This document shows, one piece after another, positions 23,598-31,286 of a stretch of 39,647 nucleotides of DNA (positions are counted from its first letter, which is position 1; every line of letters starts with the position of its first letter). The notes below the pieces were generated by a model that had not been told where the DNA came from, made no database searches, and saw only the letters and a program-made list of their open reading frames with translations. The DNA lies in the NCBI GenBank assembly GCA_022614805.1, contig JAKEHY010000011.1, positions 1-39,647 on the forward strand, in the 5' to 3' direction. This DNA is from Candidatus Zixiibacteriota bacterium. GTDB lineage: Bacteria > Zixibacteria > MSB-5A5 > DSPP01. The translations under genes were made by a program, and so were the position numbers.

Positions 23598-24542
23598 ATG
23601 AGAAGACTTTTGACCGGCGTAATCCCCCTGCTTTTTCCTTTAAATGCGGCTTTCGGGGCCTCGAATAATGCCGACGTCGGCACCCGCGTCTATCCCTTTT
23701 TGAAAAACGGCGTCGGCGCCCGTCCGTTGGCGATGGGAGGGGCCTTTACGGGGCTGGCGGATGACGAATCGGCCCTTTACTATAATCCCGCCGGCGCCAC
23801 CCAGGTCCGCACGCGGGCCCTTGCGGCCAGCTACGTAAACTACTTCGGCGACGTCAACTCCGGATACCTGGCCTTCCTTTATCCGGTGGGCCAAACGCAG
23901 ACCGCTGGAGCGGCCTTGAACTACTTCAACTACGGAGAGTTTGTCGGTCTGGATGCCGTCGGCAATCCAACCGAAAATTTCACCCCCAGCGACTTGGCTT
24001 TTCAGCTTACGTACGCCCGCCAGTTCAAGGCCGGTTTTTCCCTGGGGCTTTCCGGTAAAATTATCTATGAAAAATTGCAGGATTACTCCTCCAGCGCGCT
24101 GGCGGCCGATGCGGGTTTCCTGTATAACTTCAAAAACGGCCGGGGGCGGGTGGGGCTGGTGCTGCAGAACCTGGGTTTTCAAATTTCCCGTTTTTGGGGC
24201 GCCCCCAAGGAGGATTTGCCTGCCGCCGTGAAAATAGGCGGCTCCGTCCATCCGGTCGGGCTGCCGATGAACGTGACTTTGGATATTGGCTTTCCCACTG
24301 ATAACGACCCGTTTGTCTCCGGCGGGGTGGAATACTTGAAGTTAAACCCGGCGTTTTTGCGGGCGGGCTATACCACCTTCGGGAAAAATTACAAGGCCGG
24401 CCTGGAATCGGGAAAAGACAACCTGGCCGGTTTCTCCGGAGGGTTCGGGGTTCTCGTTAAAAAGTTTCATATCGACTATGCTTTTTTGCCCTATTCCACT
24501 CTCGGTTCGGTTCATCGGTTTTCGGGAGCGTACCGGTTTTAA
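23598..24542 (+). CDS. PorV/PorQ-family outer-membrane barrel protein
   Basis: A 314-residue outer-membrane protein. After a signal peptide (LLTGVIPLLFPLNAAFGA) comes the family hallmark GARPLAMGGAFTGLADDE followed by SALYYNPAGATQ, then alternating beta-hairpins ending FSGAYRF with a C-terminal aromatic residue, typical of BAM-inserted barrels. PorV in Bacteroidetes shuttles type IX secretion substrates; relatives are common in FCB phyla without a known secretion system. No other secretion gene is nearby, so the role here is unproven. It has its own promoter. Confidence 0.88.
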   Translation: MRRLLTGVIPLLFPLNAAFGASNNADVGTRVYPFLKNGVGARPLAMGGAFTGLADDESALYYNPAGATQVRTRALAASYVNYFGDVNSGYLAFLYPVGQTQTAGAALNYFNYGEFVGLDAVGNPTENFTPSDLAFQLTYARQFKAGFSLGLSGKIIYEKLQDYSSSALAADAGFLYNFKNGRGRVGLVLQNLGFQISRFWGAPKEDLPAAVKIGGSVHPVGLPMNVTLDIGFPTDNDPFVSGGVEYLKLNPAFLRAGYTTFGKNYKAGLESGKDNLAGFSGGFGVLVKKFHIDYAFLPYSTLGSVHRFSGAYRF

Positions 24543-24557
24543 TTTTCGGGTCACCCC

Positions 24558-24977
24558 TTGCGCCGCCTGCTCGCTTTCCTCTCGCTATCTTTGGCCTGCG
24601 CGGAAGCGCCGGCGGATAGGGTCGTCTACACCTTTTTTGACGCGATGCGGCAGGGAGACGCCAACCGGATGGCAGAGGTTCTGGATTCCTCGGTTTATCT
24701 GGGCCGGGCGGGCGTTCCCGAACTGGACACGCTTATGCCGGGGGCGGACTTCGAGGCCCGCCGCAACCGGATTTTACTGGAACTGACGGGCGGAAACCTG
24801 AAACGATTATGGCTTTCCAAACAGGTTATTGTCGGGCGCACCGAACGGGCCGGAGATACCGATTGGGTGGAAGTGTCTTTTGTGGACCCGGAACGGGAGT
24901 TACACTACCTCACCGGCTTTGGGCTTTTGAAAAAAAAGGGGGAAACCTGGCGGATTTTCAGTTTTAAAAGAGTTTAG
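24558..24977 (+). CDS. Small putative lipoprotein
   Basis: A 139-residue protein that begins at TTG 24558, giving LRRLLAFLSLSLACAEAP, a short lipoprotein signal with Cys14 as the likely lipid site. The body (VVYTFFDAMRQGDANRMAEVL through WRIFSFKRV) resembles small NTF2-like/DUF4878-type periplasmic proteins, with an N-terminal helix pair and a closing beta-sheet. No good ribosome binding site precedes the TTG, and it starts 15 bases after the PorV-like gene, so it probably depends on that transcript. Function unknown. Confidence 0.7.
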   Translation: MRRLLAFLSLSLACAEAPADRVVYTFFDAMRQGDANRMAEVLDSSVYLGRAGVPELDTLMPGADFEARRNRILLELTGGNLKRLWLSKQVIVGRTERAGDTDWVEVSFVDPERELHYLTGFGLLKKKGETWRIFSFKRV

Positions 24978-25081
24978 GAGCCCGGCGCAAGTTTTCGGCC
25001 GGTCCGGGAAGATACCGGGAAGACTTTGGTCGTGCGACAGAATGAAGTTTCGATAAAGCAAGGAAAGGAGAGCGTGTTTCC

Positions 25082-25588
25082 ATGAAGAAGTTGGCCGGAG
25101 GCACTTTGATTTTGATTCTGGTTTTTTCCTTTTCGGGAGCACAGTCTCCCCGGGAAGTGCCGAGCGTGATGAGTGTTCAACAGATGGAAGCCTACCTGAC
25201 GGGAGAGCCGATAACCGAAGCTTTGCCCGCCGAAACATTCGGCTACCCAAACCCCGAACGGGTTCTCGAACTGGAGCCGAAGCTGACCCTGACCGCCGAG
25301 CAGAAAGGGCAGCTTCAAAACCTGATTAAATTTACCCGCGGCCAGGCGGCTCTCTTTGGAAAAAAAATTGTCGGCGAGGAACTGCTCTTAGACGAGTTTT
25401 TTCGCAAGGACCGGACCGATTACGCCGAGCTGGCCAACCGGATAGAATCGATCGGGAATTGGTACTGGCGGCGCCGTTTCGTCTACCTGGATGCCTATCG
25501 TAAAACCCGGACGGTGCTTAGCACCGAGCAACTGAAAAAATATCATGAGCTTCGCTCCCTCCCCCCCGAAGGGGCCGGGGCGGAGTGA
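25082..25588 (+). CDS. Periplasmic helical protein, Spy/CpxP-like
   Basis: A 168-residue protein with signal peptide (LAGGTLILILVFSFSGAQS) and an all-helical body carrying LTLTAEQKGQLQNLIKF and LSTEQLKKYHEL. The LTxxQ motif pattern is that of the Spy/CpxP/ZraP group of periplasmic chaperones and metal-stress proteins. AAAGGAGAG lies upstream of ATG 25082. It follows the small lipoprotein gene after about 100 bases. A chaperone or stress role is inferred from the motif only. Confidence 0.72.
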   Translation: MKKLAGGTLILILVFSFSGAQSPREVPSVMSVQQMEAYLTGEPITEALPAETFGYPNPERVLELEPKLTLTAEQKGQLQNLIKFTRGQAALFGKKIVGEELLLDEFFRKDRTDYAELANRIESIGNWYWRRRFVYLDAYRKTRTVLSTEQLKKYHELRSLPPEGAGAE

Positions 25589-25655
25589 TACTCCGGGTTG
25601 GGTTCCGGCTGAAACGTTTGTGCCTGTTAATTGAAACTTGGTCCGATTGGAAAGA

Positions 25656-26816
25656 ATGAAGACCGGCATTCAAAATCAAATAGCCAAGTTAGCCTCCCTC
25701 CGTTTCGTGGATTACCCGGTCACCAGCATATTTTTGAGCCTGCGTCCTTCCGGTACCCGCCGGCCGGGTCTGGTTTTCCTGAAAAAAGAGCTTGCCCGTC
25801 TGGAAAAGTCGTTTCCACCCCGCTCGGCGGAGGCGGCCGATTTGGCCGGAGACCGAAGACGCACCGAGCGGGCTGTCGAGGAAGCGCAGGCCCGAAAGGC
25901 CAATCAACTCGCCATTTTTTCCTCCGCCCGCCAGGAGTTTTTTGAACCATTTTTCTGGACTTTGGCACCGGAGTCGGATGAGGGCATTCCCAATTCGGTG
26001 GTGCGGGGTTTTCGCCCCTATCTGCATCCTTTGGCCCTGCTGGCGGACCGGTTGGAAAGCTTTCTTTTGCTGGTGGCCGACCAGCGCAAGGGGGAGCTTT
26101 TTAAAGTGGAGGCCGGTCGTATAACCGAAAATTGGCGGAAAGAGGCCGTTTGGCACCCAGAGGCTCGAAGGAAAAAAGGGGGGGGCTATGACCGGCGGAC
26201 GGGCAATATCCACACCACCTTTACCCGCCGGGTGGAAGGGCACCTCCAAATGCACGAGGAAAAATACTTTAGGTCTTTGGCTGAAAAGGCCGGGGCGTGG
26301 GCCCGAGCTTCCGGTATCCGTTCCATCATCGTGGGGGCCGACGCCGTTTCGGGGCCGCCGATACGGGAAGAAATCGCCCGTTTGAATTCCCATTTCTCCA
26401 CCCTGTCCGCTCCCATCGACGCCAAGCTCTCGACGGTGAAGAAACTGGCCTTGGGGGTTGAGGCCTTCCGCAAGTGGGAGGATGAAATCTCCTTCCAGAG
26501 AGTCGCGGAACTATTTTCCCCGGGCCACCGGCAGGCGGTTTTTGGGGCGACGGAAGCGCTGGCGCGCTTGCGGACGACCCCCCGGGCGGAACTTCTGATT
26601 CTGGATGAGGCCTTTCACCGGGAGGGGTTGCTGTGCGGAAGTTGTTCCGCTCCGGCCGCCCAAGAGGCTTCCTGCCCGCTCTGCGGCGGCCCGGTCAAAT
26701 GGGCACCTCTTGAGAACGAACTGGTTTGTCTGGCGGCGGCTTTGGAAATAGAAATCGAATTCGTCAAAGATTCGGAGCCGCTGGCCCGAAAGGGCGGCGT
26801 CGGCCTGTTGGTTTAA
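25656..26816 (+). CDS. Bacterial archaeo-eukaryotic release-factor-like protein (baeRF)
   Basis: A 386-residue protein of the group related to eRF1/Pelota and found in bacteria. The N-terminal part (RFVDYPVTSIFLSLRPSG) is followed by the RNase-H-like middle domain (SFLLLVADQRKGELFKVEAG, with HTTFTRRVEGHLQMHEEKYF). An L7Ae-like third domain follows, with GATEALARLRTTPRAELLIL and DEAFHREGLLC, interrupted by a zinc-ribbon with Cys pairs (CGSCSAPAAQEASCPLCGG). These proteins are predicted to act at ribosomes, perhaps in rescue or cleavage of stalled peptidyl-tRNA; none of that is shown here. No GGQ motif is visible. The start is ATG 25656, or TTG 25638, six codons upstream. Confidence 0.75.
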   Translation: MKTGIQNQIAKLASLRFVDYPVTSIFLSLRPSGTRRPGLVFLKKELARLEKSFPPRSAEAADLAGDRRRTERAVEEAQARKANQLAIFSSARQEFFEPFFWTLAPESDEGIPNSVVRGFRPYLHPLALLADRLESFLLLVADQRKGELFKVEAGRITENWRKEAVWHPEARRKKGGGYDRRTGNIHTTFTRRVEGHLQMHEEKYFRSLAEKAGAWARASGIRSIIVGADAVSGPPIREEIARLNSHFSTLSAPIDAKLSTVKKLALGVEAFRKWEDEISFQRVAELFSPGHRQAVFGATEALARLRTTPRAELLILDEAFHREGLLCGSCSAPAAQEASCPLCGGPVKWAPLENELVCLAAALEIEIEFVKDSEPLARKGGVGLLV

Positions 26817-26823
26817 CTTCGCT

Positions 26824-26852
26824 TTGGATAATCCCCGGGACATTCGTATATT
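26824..26852 (+). promoter_or_regulatory. Promoter of the ABC exporter operon
   Basis: TTGGAT (26824-26829), 17 bases, TATATT (26847-26852). The leader of about 12 bases contains GGGAG five bases before the GTG at 26871. Confidence 0.6.
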
Positions 26853-26870
26853 CGGCGGTCGGGAGTTTTT

Positions 26871-28613
26871 GTGGACGGATTTGCGCGGCTGAAAGAATAT
26901 CTTTCCAAACATCGAAAAACGCTTTTCGCGGGGTTTCTGGCCGTTTTGTTGACCAATTTTTTCACTCTCCTGCCCCCTTGGTTCGTCAAACTGGCCGTGG
27001 ATAAAATAGAGGCCGGAACCACCGCCCGGCAGCTTTTGGTTTACGGTTTCTGGATCGTTTTTACCACGCTGGTGCAGGGATACTTCCGCTACCGGATGCG
27101 CCAGACGCTGATCGTCGCTTCCCGGCGGGTGGAATACGAACTGCGCAGCGATTACTTTGCCAAACTGGTGCGCCTGCCCAAAAGTTTTTACAACCATTTC
27201 AAAACGGGAGAAATCATCTCCCGAGCCAACGCCGATTTGGAGGCCGTGCGGAATATGATCGGCCCCGGGATTATGCAGGCCGCCAATACCATCCTCGCCT
27301 TGATGGGAAGTTTCGCCTTTATGCTGGCCTTAAACCCCAAACTTTCCCTTTTGACGCTTGTGCCCATTCCTTTTCTTTCGGTGGCGGTTTTCCACTTGGG
27401 ACGCTCCATTCACCGCAAATTTACCCGTATCCAGGAGCAGTATGCCCTTCTGTCCAGCAAGGTGCAGGAAAACCTGTCGGGGGTGCGGGTGGTGCGGGCC
27501 TACGTTCAGGAGGAGAACGAAATACACTCGTTTGAAAAAATCTCGCGCGAACTGGTGGGGCGAACGCTTTCTTTAGTCAAAGCCCAGGCCCTCTTTTATC
27601 CGGTCTTGTATTTTCTGGCGGGGGCTTCCCTGCTCCTGGTGGTATGGGTCGGCGGCCGGGAAGTGATGGCCGGGGAAATGACCTTGGGCGGGCTTTTGGC
27701 CTTTTTGCTCTATCTTTTGAATCTAACCTGGCCGGCCATCGCGCTGGGCTGGGTGGTGGGGCTGTACCAGCAGGGGAAAGCTTCGCTTGCCCGGCTGGAG
27801 GAGGTTTTTTCGGCGGAGGAAGAGCCGGTCGGGAGCGCCGGGACGGTTCAGCCGGAAAGCCGGCAGGGGGAAATCGAGTTTCGGGACTTGAGTTTCGGCT
27901 ACGGTGCGGACAACCATCTGGTTTTAAAAAACATAAACCTGACCATACCGGCCGGCCAAACGGTCGCCCTCGTGGGGCGCACAGGCGCCGGAAAATCTAC
28001 CTTGGTCAGCCTGATTCCCAAATTGTTTCCGGTCAAGGAAGACAGGCTTTTCGTCGACGGCACGGACGTCACCCACCACCCGACCGGACTGCTGCGGCGG
28101 CAAATCGGGTTTGTGCCCCAGGAGCCGTTTTTGTTTTCCGCCACGATAGCGGAGAATTTGGCCTTCGGTTTGGTTTCCGTTGATACGGAAAAGGTGGCCC
28201 GGTTTTCGCGGTTGGCCGGACTGGAAAACGACGTGACCGATTTTCCCAGTGGATACCAAACCGTTGTCGGGGAGCGCGGCATCACCCTTTCAGGCGGGCA
28301 AAAACAGCGGGCCACCCTGGCGCGGGCTTTGGCCACGGACCCCAAAATATTGATTTTGGATGACGCTTTTTCCTCCGTGGACACCGATACGGAAGAGAAA
28401 ATATTGTCCGGCCTGCGCCAGCTCTGGAAGGGGCGCACCGTGATTTTGATTTCCCATCGGGTCTCCACCGTAAAGGACGCCGATTTAATCGCCGTTCTGG
28501 AAGCCGGAGAAATCGTGGAGCGAGGCACGCACGCGGAGCTTTTGGCCCGCGGCGGCTATTACGCCGAGTTGTATGAAAAGCAGCTTTTGGAAGAGGAACT
28601 GGAAAGGATTTAA
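26871..28613 (+). CDS. Heterodimeric ABC exporter subunit with degenerate Walker B
   Basis: A 580-residue type IV ABC exporter half: six membrane helices (about 15-310) and a nucleotide-binding domain. Walker A is GRTGAGKST (369-377), the signature LSGGQ is canonical (473-477), and the switch His529 is present. Walker B reads LILDDAF, so the catalytic glutamate is replaced by Asp498. This is the pattern of the non-hydrolysing site subunit in heterodimers such as TM287/288, BmrCD and LmrCD. The partner is encoded immediately downstream, sharing one base (TAATG). The likely role is export of a drug, lipid or peptide; substrate unknown. The GTG start follows GGGAG. Confidence 0.93.
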   Translation: MDGFARLKEYLSKHRKTLFAGFLAVLLTNFFTLLPPWFVKLAVDKIEAGTTARQLLVYGFWIVFTTLVQGYFRYRMRQTLIVASRRVEYELRSDYFAKLVRLPKSFYNHFKTGEIISRANADLEAVRNMIGPGIMQAANTILALMGSFAFMLALNPKLSLLTLVPIPFLSVAVFHLGRSIHRKFTRIQEQYALLSSKVQENLSGVRVVRAYVQEENEIHSFEKISRELVGRTLSLVKAQALFYPVLYFLAGASLLLVVWVGGREVMAGEMTLGGLLAFLLYLLNLTWPAIALGWVVGLYQQGKASLARLEEVFSAEEEPVGSAGTVQPESRQGEIEFRDLSFGYGADNHLVLKNINLTIPAGQTVALVGRTGAGKSTLVSLIPKLFPVKEDRLFVDGTDVTHHPTGLLRRQIGFVPQEPFLFSATIAENLAFGLVSVDTEKVARFSRLAGLENDVTDFPSGYQTVVGERGITLSGGQKQRATLARALATDPKILILDDAFSSVDTDTEEKILSGLRQLWKGRTVILISHRVSTVKDADLIAVLEAGEIVERGTHAELLARGGYYAELYEKQLLEEELERI

Positions 28614-30418
28614 TGACCGGGGTTTCCGGTTTTCACGAGGATGAAGTTTTAGGCAAAGCCTACGACGCCCGGCTTTTGGGCCGGCTCTTGCATTACCTGA
28701 AGCCGTACCGGGCCGCGGTTGTTTTGGGCGTTGTTTTGCTCCTGACCTCCACCTTTTTGACCTTGAGCATCCCCTATCTGGTCAAGGAGGCCATCGACAC
28801 CGGCATCGCCCGGGGGGATGCCGGCCGCTTGCGGCTTCTGATGGGTTGGGTGGTGATCGTTCTCTTGACCGATTTCGGGGTGCGCTATGCCCAGACCTAC
28901 CTGGTGCAATGGATGGGGCAACAGGCCGTTTTTGATTTGCGCCAGGAAGTGTTTGCCCACCTGCAAAAGCTTTCTTTATCGTTTTACGACAAAAACCCAG
29001 TCGGGCGGCTTTTAACCCGGGTCACCTCGGACGTTTCCGTTCTGGGGGAGCTTTTCAGCTCCGGAGTGGTGGCCATCTTCGGGGATTTGTTCACGCTGGT
29101 AGGCATCGTCGTCTACATGCTCTATCTGGACGTCAAGCTGTCTTTGATAACTTTCATCGTTCTTCCTTTACTGATTTACGCCACGATGATATTTCGGAAA
29201 AAAGCGCGCGAGTCCTACCGCCAGGTGCGCCGGGGCATTGCCCGAATAAACGCCTACCTTTCCGAACACATCGGCGGGATGACGGTGGTTAAATTGTTCG
29301 GCCAGGAGGCCCGTTCGCAGGTGCGCTTCGAAGGGCTTTCCGCCGAATTGCGCGACGCCCATTTAAAATCTGTTCTATATCACGCCGTCTTCTTTCCGGT
29401 GGTTGAAATCCTCGGGGCGGTTTCGCTGGCTTTAATCATCTGGTACGGAGGGGCCGGGGTTCTGGCGGGCGTTTTGACGTTTGGCACCATCGCCGCCTTC
29501 GTGCAGTACGTGGACCGGTTCTACCAGCCGATACGGGACCTGGCGGAAAAATACAACGTTTTGCAGTCGGCGATGGCCTCCAGCGAGCGGATTTTCAAAC
29601 TCCTGGACACCCGCCCGGAGTTTGAATCCCCTGCAAACGCAGGGAAGGTAGAAAACGTCAAGGGGGAAATCCGGTTTGAAAATGTTTGGTTCGCCTACCG
29701 GCCGGAAGAATGGGTGTTGAAGGACGTCAGCTTCACCATTAAACCCGGGGAAAAAGTGGCCATTGTGGGGGCCACCGGCGCCGGCAAAACTTCGTTGGTC
29801 GGCCTTTTGACCCGTTTTTACGGCTATCAGAAGGGGAGTATCTATGTGGACGGGGTGGAATTAAAGCAAATGGACGTCCAGGCGTTGCGCCGCCACATCG
29901 GCTTGGTGCTGCAGGATGTTTTTTTGTTTTCGGGAGATATCTCGTACAACATCCGCCTGGGAAGCGACTCGATTTCCGACGAGCGGATGAAGGAGGCGGC
30001 CCGTCGGGTGAATCTGGAGCCGTTTATCCAGCGTTTGCCGGGTCGGTACCGCGCCGTCGTGGAGGAGCGGGGGGCCACCTTTTCCGTGGGACAAAAGCAG
30101 CTGCTCTCGTTTGCCCGGGCTTTGGCCTTCGACCCGAAAATTCTGATTCTGGACGAGGCCACCTCGTCCGTGGACACCGAAACCGAACTTTTAATCCGGG
30201 ACGCTTTGGAGAAGTTGATGGCCGGGCGCACCGCCATCGTGATTGCCCACCGGCTTTCGACCGTGGAAAAATCGGACCGCATCCTGGTTCTGCACAAGGG
30301 GGAAGTGCGGGAGGCGGGCACCCACGCCGAGCTTTTGGCCAAGAAGGGGATTTACCACCGGCTTTATTTGTTGCAGTATAAAAACGTCTTACCCTCGGCA
30401 AAAATACCGGCGGCTTAA
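28613..30418 (+). CDS. Heterodimeric ABC exporter subunit with degenerate signature motif
   Basis: A 601-residue partner of the preceding gene. Walker A is GATGAGKTS (386-394), Walker B has the normal catalytic Glu515 (LILDEATSSVD), and the switch is His546. The signature motif is FSVGQ (490-494) instead of LSGGQ. In the dimer this degenerate signature pairs with the Asp498 Walker B of the first subunit, which yields one dead and one active ATP site, the known arrangement in asymmetric exporters. Membrane helices span about residues 30-320. Expression is coupled to the first subunit. Confidence 0.93.
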   Translation: MTGVSGFHEDEVLGKAYDARLLGRLLHYLKPYRAAVVLGVVLLLTSTFLTLSIPYLVKEAIDTGIARGDAGRLRLLMGWVVIVLLTDFGVRYAQTYLVQWMGQQAVFDLRQEVFAHLQKLSLSFYDKNPVGRLLTRVTSDVSVLGELFSSGVVAIFGDLFTLVGIVVYMLYLDVKLSLITFIVLPLLIYATMIFRKKARESYRQVRRGIARINAYLSEHIGGMTVVKLFGQEARSQVRFEGLSAELRDAHLKSVLYHAVFFPVVEILGAVSLALIIWYGGAGVLAGVLTFGTIAAFVQYVDRFYQPIRDLAEKYNVLQSAMASSERIFKLLDTRPEFESPANAGKVENVKGEIRFENVWFAYRPEEWVLKDVSFTIKPGEKVAIVGATGAGKTSLVGLLTRFYGYQKGSIYVDGVELKQMDVQALRRHIGLVLQDVFLFSGDISYNIRLGSDSISDERMKEAARRVNLEPFIQRLPGRYRAVVEERGATFSVGQKQLLSFARALAFDPKILILDEATSSVDTETELLIRDALEKLMAGRTAIVIAHRLSTVEKSDRILVLHKGEVREAGTHAELLAKKGIYHRLYLLQYKNVLPSAKIPAA

Positions 30419-30429
30419 GGAGCAAAACC

Positions 30430-31260
30430 ATACAGGCGAAAGTCGTTACGCGCGCGTTGCAACTGGCCCAAAAAACGGCCGAGGAGGCCGGGGAATTGTT
30501 GCGGCGGACGCAAAAGAAGGGCTTCAAAGTCGAACTGAAGGGAGCCATTAATCTGGTTACCTCCGCCGACCAAAAAGCGGAAGCGCTCGTGGTTGCACGT
30601 TTGAAAAAAAACTTTCCGGAGTTCGGCATTTTGGCGGAAGAAGCTGGGAAATCGACCGGTCCGACGAACGCTCCCGCGGTTTGGGTGGTGGACCCTTTGG
30701 ACGGGACCACCAACTTCGCCCATCGGCTGCCGGTCTATGCCGTCTCCATCGCCCTTTGGGAGGACGGGAAACCGGTTTTGGGGGTGGTATACCATCCCGC
30801 CTTGAAGGAGCTTTTCTGGGCCGTTAAGGGAGGGGGGGCTTTCTTGAATAAACAAAAGCTTTCCGTTTCCCGTACGATCGACCCGAACGCGGCCCTGTTT
30901 GCGACCGGCTTTCCCTATGATCTGCGCGAAAGTCGTGAGAACAACCTGGATTATTTTTCCGCCTTCGCCACTCGCGTGCGGGCCATCCGGCGGATGGGGG
31001 CGGCGGCTTTGGACATTGCCTGGACGGCGGCCGGACGCTTTGACGGTTTCTGGGAGTTGAAACTTTTTCCTTGGGATATTGCCGCCGCCATCCTTCTGGT
31101 TTCCGAAGCGGGCGGGAAACTTTCCGATTTTGAGGGCCAGCCGCTCGGCTTGGAAACCCGGAACGTGGTCGCCTCCAACGGGCGGCTGCATAATTTTATC
31201 TTACAGGTTATAGAAGAATGTCGACAGAAGGAAGCGTCAAAAATTAACCGGGAACAGTAA
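30430..31260 (+). CDS. suhB: Inositol monophosphatase family protein, apparent ATA start
   Basis: An IMPase-fold phosphatase of about 276 residues with GILAEEAG, the metal site WVVDPLDGTTNFAHRLP, and the C-terminal WDIAAAILLVSEAGG. Substrates could be inositol phosphate, fructose-1,6-bisphosphate or related sugar phosphates; the SuhB-like name is a family label. AAGGAG (30417-30422) lies seven bases before an ATA codon at 30430, which would begin the frame IQAKVVTRALQLAQKTAEE at the normal family start. The first standard start in frame is TTG 30457, without a ribosome binding site. It follows the ABC exporter by 11 bases, so it probably belongs to that operon. Confidence 0.85.
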   Translation: MQAKVVTRALQLAQKTAEEAGELLRRTQKKGFKVELKGAINLVTSADQKAEALVVARLKKNFPEFGILAEEAGKSTGPTNAPAVWVVDPLDGTTNFAHRLPVYAVSIALWEDGKPVLGVVYHPALKELFWAVKGGGAFLNKQKLSVSRTIDPNAALFATGFPYDLRESRENNLDYFSAFATRVRAIRRMGAAALDIAWTAAGRFDGFWELKLFPWDIAAAILLVSEAGGKLSDFEGQPLGLETRNVVASNGRLHNFILQVIEECRQKEASKINREQ

Positions 31261-31286
31261 AATTTGAGGAAAAAGGAGGTCCAAAC

